DNA of 40,530 nt from Alphaproteobacteria bacterium (lineage in GTDB: Bacteria; Pseudomonadota; Alphaproteobacteria; Acetobacterales; Acetobacteraceae): positions 1-40,530 of the forward strand of contig JAPLOI010000016.1 in the NCBI GenBank assembly GCA_026400815.1, given 5' to 3'. The notes beneath the pieces were generated by a model that was given only the letters and a program-made list of their open reading frames with translations, was not told the origin of the DNA and searched no databases. Positions 23,194-33,464 of this stretch are shown piece by piece. Numbering within the stretch: the stretch's first letter is position 1; every line of letters begins with the position of its first letter. A program made the position numbers and the translations under genes.

Positions 23194-23835
23194 ATGATCA
23201 TTCGTTCCGTCCTTGCGATGCTCGGGCTGGCTGCAGGGTTTGAGGCGGGCGCGGCCATGGCCCAGCCCGCGCCGCCGCGCGCGGTGCCGGGCCCTACCAT
23301 GCCATCGGGGCCGCTGAATCAGTCCGCTCCGCTGTCGCTGCAGACGCAGCTCGGCGCCATCCCGCTGGTGTCTCCGCGCGCGATGCAGCAGGCCTCCCGC
23401 TTGCGCCAGGTGACGCTGACACAGCTTTCGCCGACGGGGCAGGTGGTGGGCACGCCGCACACGATCGAATGCCCGGAAACGGGCTGCCAGCGGGCGGTTT
23501 CGCTGGCGGTCGGCGACAAGTCGCTGCCCTTCATGGCCGACATCCAGTTCGTCGGCCGCGGCGCCTATGTGTCGGTGCAGGCCCGCGCGGTGGAGATCGG
23601 CGCGGTGGTGGAATTCGAGCAGGGGCGGCGTGGACCGGTCTTCCTGCGCGGCGAGGCCGAGGCGCCGATCGCGCAGACCCTGCGCTATGCCCTGGCGCCC
23701 TCGGCCACGCTGCGGCGGCTGGACGTGGCGGATGATGGCAAGACGCTGGGGACCGGCAATGTCTATACCCGCAAGCGCTCGCCGGACCTGGTGGTGAAGG
23801 TGGAGATCGGGCCGCCGCAGGAAAAGCCGAACTGA
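23194..23835 (+). CDS. Exported hypothetical protein
   Basis: This 213-residue protein has a signal peptide (about 1-23, ending GAAMA) and a Pro-rich N-terminal region (25-45). A beta-rich domain follows, containing a likely disulfide pair (C93 and C98 in IECPETGCQRAV) and the repeated strand-like pattern ADIQFVGRGAYVSVQARAVE. It ends in KVEIGPPQEKPN. I do not recognise the family. It starts 52 bases after glnD, and its stop is four bases from the convergent MFS gene. No ribosome-binding site is seen before the ATG, which may point to leaderless translation. The periplasm is the likely location. Confidence 0.72.
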   Translation: MIIRSVLAMLGLAAGFEAGAAMAQPAPPRAVPGPTMPSGPLNQSAPLSLQTQLGAIPLVSPRAMQQASRLRQVTLTQLSPTGQVVGTPHTIECPETGCQRAVSLAVGDKSLPFMADIQFVGRGAYVSVQARAVEIGAVVEFEQGRRGPVFLRGEAEAPIAQTLRYALAPSATLRRLDVADDGKTLGTGNVYTRKRSPDLVVKVEIGPPQEKPN

Positions 23836-23839
23836 GGCG

Positions 23840-25063
23840 CTATCCTTCTTCCGGCGGCTTCACGCGCTGGAAGCGCCAGAGCAGCAGCAGGTCGTAGGCC
23901 GCTTTCATCGCGCCGCCGATCAGCAGCGGCCAGGCAAAGGCGGAGGCCGTCATCAGCCAGCCGGCCAGTAACGGGCCGGCGGCGGTGGCCATGCTTTTCG
24001 CCGTGGCCGTCATGCTCGCCGCCGCCGGGCGTTCGGCCGGGGTGACCACGGCCATCACGTAGGAATTGCGCGTGGGCACATCCATGTTGGACAGCGCGGC
24101 GCGGGCCAGCAGCAGCGCCACGGCTACCTCCAGGTTCGGCGCGAAGGGCAGCGCCATCACCATCAGGCTGGCCGGCAGGTGGGTGAAGACCATGGTGTTC
24201 ACCAGCCCGATGCGCGCGGCGAGCGGCACGGCGGCGAGGTAGGACAGCGCCGAGCACAGGCCGGACCAGAACAGGATCGCCGCCGTGGTGCCCACCGAAA
24301 GGTCGAACGTGTCGAACAACCAGAGTGCGAGCAGGGATTGCACGAAGAAGCCGCTGCCGAGGCTATCGAGCGCGAACAGGGCCGAGAGCCCATAGACGAT
24401 GCGGCGCGAGGGGCCGAGTGCGGCGGGCGGGCCGCTGGTGGCGGGCGTTTCGATCGCCGGTGACAGGCCGCGGTAGATCCCCCAGGCGCCGAGCGCACAG
24501 AGCGCGTAGAACAGGAACACCCAGCGCATGGCCCCGCCCTCGCCCAGCCACGCCAGCGGCCAGGGCGCGGTCAGCGTGCCGAAGGCGCCGGCCAGCGTGC
24601 CCACCAGGCTGTAGCGCGCGAACACCGCGGTGCGCCGCGATGCCGGGGCCACCTGCGCCAGCGCCGTGTGCTCCAGCGGCAGGAACATCGAAACGTCGCC
24701 GCTGGAGGGGTTCAGCGTGCCGAGGAAGGCGACGGCCAGCAGCAGCGCGTAGTCCTGCGTGGCAGCGAAGCCGAGCCCGGTGGCGGCCATCACCGCGCAG
24801 CTCAGCGCAAGCCAGGCGCTCCGGGTGAGGCGGTGTGAGAGCCAGCCGACGGCGAGCGTGGCCAGGGCGGAGCCCACCAGCGTGGCGGTCAGCAGCGCGC
24901 CGATGGCCAGTGGCGTGAAGCCCTGCGCGTGCAAATGCAGCGGCAGCAGCACAGCCATCATGCCATCCACGAAGGCGCGCAGGGCGCGGGCGGCCAGCAG
25001 CCGCACGACATCCCGCGGCAGCCCGGGCGGCAAGGGCCGCCACCATTCCTCACCTACCAGCAT
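23840..25063 (-). CDS. MFS transporter
   Basis: This 407-residue polytopic protein has about 12 membrane segments in two halves. The first half carries an MFS-like loop GWLSHRLTRSAWLA between segments 2 and 3. The conserved-looking stretches DVSMFLPLEHTALAQ and NMDVPTRNSYVMAVVTPAERPAAASM lie before segments 5 and 11. It probably exports or exchanges a small molecule by proton coupling; the substrate is unknown. The ATG at 25061-25063 gives a short charged N-terminus. It diverges from the AmpG-like gene 76 bases away, and both encode MFS proteins, so they may share control. Confidence 0.82.
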   Translation of the reverse strand: MLVGEEWWRPLPPGLPRDVVRLLAARALRAFVDGMMAVLLPLHLHAQGFTPLAIGALLTATLVGSALATLAVGWLSHRLTRSAWLALSCAVMAATGLGFAATQDYALLLAVAFLGTLNPSSGDVSMFLPLEHTALAQVAPASRRTAVFARYSLVGTLAGAFGTLTAPWPLAWLGEGGAMRWVFLFYALCALGAWGIYRGLSPAIETPATSGPPAALGPSRRIVYGLSALFALDSLGSGFFVQSLLALWLFDTFDLSVGTTAAILFWSGLCSALSYLAAVPLAARIGLVNTMVFTHLPASLMVMALPFAPNLEVAVALLLARAALSNMDVPTRNSYVMAVVTPAERPAAASMTATAKSMATAAGPLLAGWLMTASAFAWPLLIGGAMKAAYDLLLLWRFQRVKPPEEG

Positions 25064-25139
25064 GGCGCAGCGTCGTGGGAAGGTGGGGTGCGGTCAATCC
25101 CGCTGGCACCGACGCGGCACGCAAGGGCAGGATGGGGGG

Positions 25140-26393
25140 ATGAAGCTCCCGCCCTTCCTCCAGGACCGCCGGCTGTTCACCATGGCGGCGTTCGGCTACT
25201 TCGCCGGGCTGCCGTTGCCGCTTTCTGGCTTCACGCTGACGCAGTGGCTGGCCGAGGGCGGGATCTCGCTGGCGGCGATCGGGCTCACCGCCAATATCGG
25301 GCTGGCCTATACGCTGAAATTCCTGTGGTCGCCGTTGCTGGACCAGCGGGCACCGTTCGCGTTTCTGGGGCGGCGGCGGGGATGGCTGGTGGCGATCCAG
25401 CCGTTGCTGGCGCTGGCCATCGCGGCCATGGCGCTGTCCAACCCGCATGCCCACCCGCTGCCGACCTTCCTGATCGCGGCCTTTGTCGCGTTCCTGTCGG
25501 CCAGCCAGGACATCGCCATCGACGCCTGGCGGATCGAGACCTTCCCGCCGGACAGCCAGGGGCCGGCGCTGGGCGCCTATGTGCTGGGCTATCGCGGGGC
25601 CATGCTCACCTCTGGCGCCGGCGTGATCGCCAGCGTGGGGTGGCTGGGCTGGCATGGCGCGCTGCTTTGCGTGGCCGGGCTGTTCGTGCTGGCCGTGGCT
25701 GTCACGCTGCTGGCCAGCGAGCCGCCGCAGCCGGAGGTGCCGCCCCCGCCCCCCGGGCTTGGCGCGCGCGTGGCCGCGGCCATCACCGACCCGTTGCGCG
25801 ATTTCCTCGCCCGGCCCGGCGCCTGGCTGATCCTGTCCTATGTCGCGCTGTTCTACCTGGATGAGGTGCTGGCCGGGAAAATGCTGGCGCCGCTGTATCG
25901 GTCCTTGGGCTTTGACCGCGCCACGGTGGCGCTGGCGGTGGGGCCGATCTCGCTCACCTGCACGCTGCTGGGCTACGCCGCCGGGGGCACGCTGGTGGCC
26001 TGGCTGGGCATGGGCCGGGCGCTGATCGCCACCGGGTTCACCCAGATGGCCTTCATGTCGCTGTACGTGATCCTGACGCTGAACCCGGGCAACACGCAGT
26101 TGCTGTATGGCACGGTGGCAGCGGAGGCCTTCGTGCAGGCGATGGCGATGGCGGCGTTCATCGCCTATCTGTCCCACCTGTGCTCGCTGCGCTTCACCGC
26201 CACGCAGTATGCGCTGCTGTCCTCGGTGGCCGCGCTGGCCTCCCACACGCTGGGCGGGCTCTCCGGCTTCATGGCCCAGGGGCTGGGCTGGACGATGCAC
26301 TACACCGTGGCGATGTTCTCCGCGGTGCCCTCGATGATCCTGATGCTGGTGATCCTGCGGCGGTTTCCGCCGGCGGCGAAGGCCGCGAAGTAG
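25140..26393 (+). CDS. AmpG-like MFS transporter (muropeptide permease family)
   Basis: This 417-residue polytopic protein resembles AmpG, which takes up anhydromuropeptides for peptidoglycan recycling. Family features are the N-terminal FGYFAGLPLPLSGFTLTQWL, NIGLAYTLKFLWSPLLDQ, SASQDIAIDAWRIE (a well conserved block) and FLYLDEVLAGKM-type sequence in the second half. About 12 membrane segments are seen. ATG 25140 has a G-rich ribosome-binding stretch directly upstream. The assignment to the AmpG family is sound; that it carries muropeptides rather than a related solute is inferred. It ends two bases before the convergent transglutaminase-like gene. Confidence 0.82.
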   Translation: MKLPPFLQDRRLFTMAAFGYFAGLPLPLSGFTLTQWLAEGGISLAAIGLTANIGLAYTLKFLWSPLLDQRAPFAFLGRRRGWLVAIQPLLALAIAAMALSNPHAHPLPTFLIAAFVAFLSASQDIAIDAWRIETFPPDSQGPALGAYVLGYRGAMLTSGAGVIASVGWLGWHGALLCVAGLFVLAVAVTLLASEPPQPEVPPPPPGLGARVAAAITDPLRDFLARPGAWLILSYVALFYLDEVLAGKMLAPLYRSLGFDRATVALAVGPISLTCTLLGYAAGGTLVAWLGMGRALIATGFTQMAFMSLYVILTLNPGNTQLLYGTVAAEAFVQAMAMAAFIAYLSHLCSLRFTATQYALLSSVAALASHTLGGLSGFMAQGLGWTMHYTVAMFSAVPSMILMLVILRRFPPAAKAAK

Positions 26394-26395
26394 CT

Positions 26396-27211
26396 TCAGC
26401 CCTGGGACTGCGACTGGGACTGGCTGGCCTGCACGCCCACATTCACCTGCAGCGTTTCGCTGCCCGCGCCCAGCCGCACGCCGCGCACCGGGGCGGCTTC
26501 CGCCGCATCGAGCCCGGCGGCCAGCCGCACATAGCGGTCCGTCGGGCATTGGCCGTTGGCGGCATCGAAGCCGACCCAGCCGAGATCCGGCGTCATCGCC
26601 TCCGCCCAGGCATGGTGGGCGACTGCGTCGGCTTCCTCGGTGAGCAGGTAGCCGGTGACGTAGCGTGCCGGCAGGCCCAGGCTGCGCGCGGCGGCGATGA
26701 AGATGTGGGCGTGGTCCTGGCAGACGCCGCGCTTGGCCGCGAAGGCCGCGGCGGCGGTGGTGAAGCTGCCGGTGGTGCCGGTTCCATACGCCACCGCCGC
26801 GTGCAGCCCATCCAGCACCGCGTGCAGCGTGGCCAGCGCAGTCTCCCGCCGGCAGGTGGCGGCGACGGCGCGGATTGCGTCGTCCGCCTCGGTCAGCGCC
26901 GTGTTGCGCAGGCATACGGCCGGCACCACCGCCTCTGGCGGGAAGCCGACCACGCCGGCGGTATCCTCGGTCTCCACCACCCCCTCGGCGGTGATCACCA
27001 CGCTGGTGGTTGGGCCGTGCGAGGCCATCAGCTCCACCGCGTTGCCGAAGGCATCGGTGTAGCGCAACCCGCCGCCCGCGCCTTCCACCCGCACCTGCCA
27101 CGACAGCACCGTTTGCCCGCGCAGGCTGCGCGGCACCAGGCGCAGCGCCTGCACCGCGCGGGCCGGGGTGTCGCTGTGGTAGCTGGTGGTGTGGGTTACG
27201 GCGATGCGCAT
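26396..27211 (-). CDS. Transglutaminase-like cysteine protease family protein
   Basis: This 271-residue protein has the bacterial transglutaminase N-terminal beta domain (about 1-90, beginning MRIAVTHTTSYHSDTPA). The transglutaminase core follows, with catalytic cysteine C164 in RGVCQDHAHIF, histidine H199/H200 in AVAHHAWAEA and aspartate D216 in WVGFDAANG. The C-terminus is a short SQSQSQSQG repeat. No signal peptide is seen. It probably acts as a peptidase or amide-bond enzyme. It lies seven bases after the alpha-E gene, and with that and the ATP-grasp gene forms a triad that often travels together and is thought to make or process a peptide. Confidence 0.88.
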   Translation of the reverse strand: MRIAVTHTTSYHSDTPARAVQALRLVPRSLRGQTVLSWQVRVEGAGGGLRYTDAFGNAVELMASHGPTTSVVITAEGVVETEDTAGVVGFPPEAVVPAVCLRNTALTEADDAIRAVAATCRRETALATLHAVLDGLHAAVAYGTGTTGSFTTAAAAFAAKRGVCQDHAHIFIAAARSLGLPARYVTGYLLTEEADAVAHHAWAEAMTPDLGWVGFDAANGQCPTDRYVRLAAGLDAAEAAPVRGVRLGAGSETLQVNVGVQASQSQSQSQG

Positions 27212-27218
27212 GGCCCGC

Positions 27219-28163
27219 TCAATCGAAATGGTAGTCGGTGGCAAGGGCGCCGGAGATCGCGGCGTTGCGGCCGAGGAAGTCCTGCAGGAATTCGCGCAGC
27301 CCGTGGCGGAGGATGGCATCCAGGTCCGTGCTGCGCAGCTCCGCCGCCAGGGTGGAGCCCAGCGCCAGGCTGGAGGCGCCGCCGCCGGTCATCTCCGCCA
27401 GCGCGCCGAGCGAGGGCGCGATGAAGTCGCAGCAGAAGCGCAGCGAGCGCGGCATCTCCGGCCGCAGCATCAGGAATTCCGCCACCAGCCGTGGCCGCAG
27501 CCGGTCGCGATAGAAATAGCGGTAGGCGCCCACGGCGGAGACGGAGCGCAGGATCGTATCCCACTGGTGCTGGTTGCGCTCGCCGCCCAACGCCTCGTTC
27601 ACCGGCAGCAGCACGTTGTATTTCACATCCAGGATGCGCGCGGTGTTGTCCGCCCGCTCGATGAAGGTGCCGAGCTGGCAGAAATGGAACCCCTCGTCGC
27701 GCAGCAGGCTGCCCAGCATGGCGCCGCGGAACTGGCCGCTGCGCTGGCGGACCCAATCGAGCAGCTCCACCATGCGGCCGGGGCCGACCTCGGCCGGGTC
27801 GATGGCGGCGAATTCGATCCAGGTGGAGTTCAGCGCCTCCCACATCTCGCGCGTGAGGGCGGTGCGCACGGCGCGGCCGTTGTTGCGCGCGTTTTCCAGG
27901 CAGTTGCGGATGGAGCTGGCATGGGCGCGGTCGAACAGCAGGAAGTTCTGCGCTGTGGCCGCGTCCAGCTTGGCCCCGCGCGCCTCAAACTCCGGCAGGC
28001 ATCCGGCACTGGCCAGCGTGGCCTTCCAGTCCTCCCGGTAGCCGCCCATGCCATCCGGAATGATCGACACGCGATGCCCCACCTGGGCGAGGCGGGCCAG
28101 GTTCTCCGCGCGCTCCATGTAGCGCGCCATCCAGAACAGGCTTGAGGCGGTTCTCCCGAGCAC
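27219..28163 (-). CDS. Alpha-E domain protein (DUF403 family)
   Basis: This 314-residue mostly helical protein has the conserved N-terminus MLGRTASSLFWMARYMERAENLARL and, later, HFCQLGTFIERADNTARILDVKYN, both typical of the alpha-E family. The repeated Met/Ile-Glu-Arg-Ala-(Glu/Asp)-Asn motif marks two related halves. The role is unknown; it is always found with ATP-grasp and transglutaminase partners. The start is GTG (28161-28163), two bases after the stop of the ATP-grasp gene, and the stop is seven bases before the transglutaminase gene, so the three are one operon. Confidence 0.9.
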   Translation of the reverse strand: MLGRTASSLFWMARYMERAENLARLAQVGHRVSIIPDGMGGYREDWKATLASAGCLPEFEARGAKLDAATAQNFLLFDRAHASSIRNCLENARNNGRAVRTALTREMWEALNSTWIEFAAIDPAEVGPGRMVELLDWVRQRSGQFRGAMLGSLLRDEGFHFCQLGTFIERADNTARILDVKYNVLLPVNEALGGERNQHQWDTILRSVSAVGAYRYFYRDRLRPRLVAEFLMLRPEMPRSLRFCCDFIAPSLGALAEMTGGGASSLALGSTLAAELRSTDLDAILRHGLREFLQDFLGRNAAISGALATDYHFD

Positions 28164-28165
28164 GG

Positions 28166-29614
28166 CTAATCCTCCAGCACCCAGGTATCCTTGGTGCCGC
28201 CCCCCTGGCTGGAGTTGACCACGAGCGAGCCCTTCTTCAGCGCCACGCGGGTGAGGCCGCCGGGCACCACGCGCACCCTATCCCCCACCAGCACGAAGGG
28301 GCGCAGATCCACATGGCGCGGGCCGATGCCGCTGCCGGCGAAGGCCGGGCAGGTGGAGAGCGCCAGCGTGGGCTGGGCGATGTAGTTGCCGGGGTTGGCG
28401 CGGATGCGCTCGGCGAAATCCGCCCGCTGCTGGCGCGTGCTGCGCGGGCCGATCAGCATGCCGTAGCCGCCGGAGCCGTGCACCTCCTTCACCACCAGCT
28501 CCTCCAGGTGCTCCAGCACATGGCCGCGTTCCTCGGCGATGGAGCAGCGGAAGGTTTGCACGTTCTTCAGGATCGGCTTTTCCCCGGTGTAGAACTCCAC
28601 GATGTCGGGCACGTAGGCGTACACCGCCTTGTCGTCGGCGATCCCCGTGCCCGGCGCGTTCACCAGCGTGACGCGCCCTGCGCGGTAGAGATCGAACAGC
28701 CCGGGCACGCCCAGCATCGAATCCGGGCGGAAGTTCAGCGGGTCGATGAAGGCATCGTCGATGCGGCGGTAGAGCACATCCACCCGCGCGCGGCCGCGGA
28801 TGGTGCGCATCCACAGCGCGCCATCCTCCACCACCAGGTCGCTGCCCTGCACCAGTTCCACGCCCATCTGGTCGGCCAGGAAGGCGTGCTCGAAATAGGC
28901 GGAGTTGTAGATGCCCGGCGTGAGCACGGCCACGGCCGGCTCCCCGTCGCAGCCCGAGGGGGCCACGCTTTGCAGGGTTTGGCGCAGCAGTTCCGGGTAG
29001 CGTTCCACCGGCGCCACCCGGTGTGCCGCGAACAGCTCCGGGAACAGGTGCATCATCGTCTCGCGGTTCTCGAGCATGTACGACACGCCCGAGGGGGTGC
29101 GCAGATTGTCCTCCAGCACGAAGAACCCGTCTTCCTCGGTGCGCACGATGTCGGTGCCGATGATGTGCGAATAGACGCCGCGCGGTGGGTCGAAGCCCAT
29201 CATCTGCGGCAGGAAGGCGGAATTGCCGTTCACCAGCTCCGACGGGATGCGCCCCGCCCGCACGATTTCCTGCCGGTGGTAGATGTCGTGCAGGAAGGCG
29301 TTCAGCGCCCGCACCCGCTGCTCGATCCCGCGTTCCAGGAAGCGCCATTCCGCCGCCGAGATCACGCGTGGAATGAGGTCGAACGGAATCAGCCGCTCAT
29401 TGGCCTCCGCCGCGCCGTACACGGCGAAGGTGATGCCCAGGCGGCGGAAGATCGCATCCGCCTCCGCCTGCTTGGCGCGGATGCCGCCGGGGGATTGCCG
29501 CTGCAGCCACTCGAACAGGGTGCGGTAGCACTCTCGCGCCGAGAAATCCGGGCGCAGCATCTCGTCGAAGCAAACGGTGTCGTTGCCCGTGTTGTATGCC
29601 TGCGTCTTAAGCAC
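28166..29614 (-). CDS. Circularly permuted ATP-grasp family protein (COG2308)
   Basis: This 482-residue protein belongs to the permuted ATP-grasp enzymes (DUF404/DUF407), which are predicted to join a carboxylate to an amine using ATP. Recognisable blocks are HDIYHRQEIVRAGRIP, FVLEDNLRTPSGVSYMLENR, LVQGSDLVVEDGALWMRT, VLYRRIDDAFIDPL and LVVKEVHGSGGYGMLIGP, which includes the ATP-binding lysine and glycine loop. The GTG at 29612-29614 is the furthest start available, with an in-frame TGA four codons upstream. It leads the alpha-E and transglutaminase genes and should supply the ligase step of whatever product they make. Confidence 0.9.
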   Translation of the reverse strand: MLKTQAYNTGNDTVCFDEMLRPDFSARECYRTLFEWLQRQSPGGIRAKQAEADAIFRRLGITFAVYGAAEANERLIPFDLIPRVISAAEWRFLERGIEQRVRALNAFLHDIYHRQEIVRAGRIPSELVNGNSAFLPQMMGFDPPRGVYSHIIGTDIVRTEEDGFFVLEDNLRTPSGVSYMLENRETMMHLFPELFAAHRVAPVERYPELLRQTLQSVAPSGCDGEPAVAVLTPGIYNSAYFEHAFLADQMGVELVQGSDLVVEDGALWMRTIRGRARVDVLYRRIDDAFIDPLNFRPDSMLGVPGLFDLYRAGRVTLVNAPGTGIADDKAVYAYVPDIVEFYTGEKPILKNVQTFRCSIAEERGHVLEHLEELVVKEVHGSGGYGMLIGPRSTRQQRADFAERIRANPGNYIAQPTLALSTCPAFAGSGIGPRHVDLRPFVLVGDRVRVVPGGLTRVALKKGSLVVNSSQGGGTKDTWVLED

Positions 29615-29710
29615 CTCGCCGCCGCCTCATGCCCGTGAACACCCCGTAGCCGCGTTGACTGCATCTTAACGGCTAGGGGGCTCGCAACAAGCATGCCAGC
29701 GCGCGTGGGG

Positions 29711-30840
29711 TCAGGCAGCCTCCGTCTTGCGCTGCTTGGCGGCCTCGAACAGTGCCAGGCGCTCGGCAAACTTGCCGGTGGCGGCACTGCCTTCGCCGGT
29801 GAGGTTGGGCGGCACCGGGATCTGCTCGAAGAAATGGCAGGCGACCTTCTGGCCCGGGCTGGCCTCGCGCAGGGCCGGGATCTCCTGGCTGCAGCGCGCC
29901 TGCGCGTGCGGGCAGCGCGTGTGGAAGCGGCAGCCGGTGGGCGGCGCCAGCGGGCTCGGCACGTCGCCGGGCAGCAGGATGCGGCCGCGCGCGATGGTGG
30001 GATCGGGCTTCGGGATCGCCGAGAGCAGCGCCTGCGTGTAGGGGTGGCGCGGCATGGCGAACAGCGTGCGCTTGTCCGCGATTTCCACCAGGCTGCCGAG
30101 ATACATCACCGCCACGCGGTCTGCGATGTGCTTCACCACCGCCAGGTCGTGGGCGATGAACAGGTAGGACAGGCCGAACTGGCGCTGCAGATTCTGCAGC
30201 AGGTTCACCACCTGCGCCTGGATCGAAACGTCCAGCGCGCTGACGGGTTCGTCGCACACGATCAGGTCGGGGCTCACGGCCAGGGCGCGGGCGATGCCCA
30301 GGCGCTGGCGCTGGCCGCCGGAGAACTGGTGCGGGTAGCGCCGCGCGTGTTCCGGCAGCAGGCCAACCACCTGCAGCAATTCGCGCACCCGCGCCTCGAT
30401 CGCCGCCTCGCCATCGGCCAGTCCGTGCAGGATCAGCGGCTCGGCCAGCATCTGCCCCACGGTCATGCGCGGGTTCAGGCTGGCATAGGGGTCCTGGAAG
30501 ATGATCTGCAAATGGCGGCGGATGCGCCGCATCGCCTGCTTGTCCAGCCCTGCGATCTCCTGCCCCTTGAACCGCACGGAGCCGCTGGTGGGTTCCAGCA
30601 GCTTCAGGATCAGCCGCCCGGTGGTGGATTTGCCGCAGCCGCTCTCGCCCACCAGCGCCAGGGTTTCGCCGCGCGCGACCTCGAAGCTCACGTCATCCAC
30701 CGCGCGCACCTGGCCGACCACGCGGGAGAACACCACGCCGCGGCGTACCGGGAAGTGTTTCACCAGCCGATCGACCTGCAGCACCGGGGGTTCCGGCGCC
30801 ACGACAGACATGCCCGCCGTCTGGCCCTGCGCAAGCATGT

Positions 30841-30844
<4 letters not shown>
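29711..30844 (-). CDS. Peptide-type ABC transporter ATP-binding protein (DppF/OppF-like)
   Basis: This 377-residue ATPase binds the inner face of the permeases. Walker A is GESGCGKS (66-73), the signature is FSGGQ (174-178) and Walker B is DLIVCDEP (193-200). The C-terminal oligopeptide-transporter extension has [12 protein letters not shown] and a cysteine cluster in [14 protein letters not shown]. The start ATG at 30842-30844 overlaps the stop of the upstream DppD-like gene (ATGA); nothing follows in the operon. The DppF/OppF type is clear; the substrate is set by the binding proteins and is unknown. Confidence 0.92.
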
Positions 30845-31835
<991 letters not shown>

Positions 31836-31839
<4 letters not shown>

Positions 31840-33431
31840 GGGGTGAAATCCAAACCCTTGTAGAAACCGATGGCGTATTGCGGATGGCCGCGGGCGTTCT
31901 TCACCCGCTTGTTGTGCACGGTGAACAACGTGATGTTGGCCACCGGCATCCACAGATGCTCGCGTGTGACGAGGTCCTGCACCTGGCCGAAGGCGCGCGC
32001 GCGGTCGGCGGCGGTCAGCGCGCCCTTGGCCTCGGCCAGCAGCCTGTCGGTGCGCTCATCCTTCCAGTTCATGCGGTTCGGCGTGGGGATGTTGCGGCTG
32101 TCGAAATACAGCGCCATCAGGTCGCCGGCGGAGATGTAGGGGACAGTGACGGACCAGATCTCGTAGTCCTGCTCGCCCATTTTCACTGGTGCGATCGTGC
32201 TGTCCCAGGCCTGCAGCTTCCAATCGACGCCGATGCGGCGCAGGAAGCCCTGGATCGCCTCGCCCACCTTCACCGAATTGCCGCCGGCGGTGACATACAC
32301 CTTCGGCTCCAGCCGAATGCCATCCTTCACGCGGATCCCGTCCGGCCCCGGCACCCAGCCGGCTTCATCCAGCAGCTTCTTCGCGCGCTCCAGGTCTTCC
32401 TTCACGATCCCCGCCGTGGCCGGATTGTAGTCCAGCGCGTTGGGCGCGACGTAGGTGAGGGAGGGATCGGCATTGCCGAGCAGCACGCCGCGCACGATCT
32501 GGGCGCGGTCGATGGCGATGTTCATCGCCTCGCGCACGCGGGCATCGGCCACCATCGGCCGGGTGGTCTTGTAGCCGTAGTAGAGCAGCTGGAAGTTGCT
32601 ATCGACCTTCTCCACCACCAGGTTCGGGTTCGCCTTGGCCTGGGCGATGAAGGTGGCCGGGAAGGTGGCGGTGAAATCGAACTGGCCGGACATCATCGCG
32701 GCCACGCGGGCGGATTCCTCGGGGATGATGCGCACCGACAGGCGCTCGTATTTCACCGGGCCCGGGTTCTGGAACATCTTCGGGCCCCATTTGTAGGCAT
32801 CGTGCCGGCGCATCACCGTTTCGGTGCGCGGCTGCCAGCTGACGAAGCACCAGGGGCCGGTGCCGTCGATGCCCTTGGTGCCGTAATCCTTGCCCAGCTC
32901 CTCCACCACATCCTTGTTGATGATGTTGTTGGTGAACATTGTCAGCTGCAGCGGCAGGTCGGAATAGGGCTCGCTCAGCTCGTAGGAAACGGTGTGGGCA
33001 TCGATCGCGCGCAGCCCCTTGATCTCGCCGGCGCGCCAGCCGAACGGCGCGCGGGTTTCCGGCGCCTTAAGACGGGTGAAGGTGTACACCACGTCCTCCG
33101 CGGTGAATTTCTTGCCGGAGCAGAATGTCACGTCGTCGCGCAGCTTGAAGGTGTAGGTGCGGCCGTCCGGGCTGATCTCCCAGGATTTGGCGAGGTAGGG
33201 ATGGGCGGTCTTGCCGTCCCAATCCATCGCCAGCAGCGTGCTCTGCGTCATGTTGCCGATGCTGCCGCCCGGCCCCCAAGTGGTGCGCTGGGGGTCGAAC
33301 AGCGGCGCATCGATGTTCTGCATGATGCGCAGCGTCTGCGCCTGTGCCGCGGAGGCGGCGAGCAGCAAGCCCACAGAAAGGGCGGCCGACCATGCGTGGC
33401 GTTTGGCGGCGTGGCGCTTCTCGTTTGGCAT
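31836..33431 (-). CDS. Peptide-type ABC transporter substrate-binding protein 1
   Basis: This 531-residue exported binding protein of SBP family 5 has a signal peptide ending near residue 31 (AAQAQ). Motifs include [31 protein letters not shown] with C104, GTGPWCF with C195, and [14 protein letters not shown]. It is closely similar to the next gene over its full length (for example, both have [12 protein letters not shown] and [11 protein letters not shown]), and less so to the third. The two cysteines are kept in all three and may form a disulfide. GGGAGA lies eight bases before the ATG at 33429-33431. It is one of three tandem binding proteins feeding one transporter. Confidence 0.92.
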
Positions 33432-33464
33432 GGTCGTTTCTCCCGTGTTGTGCAGGCGGCTCGT

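Noticed and set aside
25050-27101. Minus-strand open frame opposite the AmpG-like gene and joined to part of the transglutaminase region
   Set aside because: Gln/Arg/Gly-rich shadow; both the AmpG-like and transglutaminase-like proteins are in other frames with full motifs.
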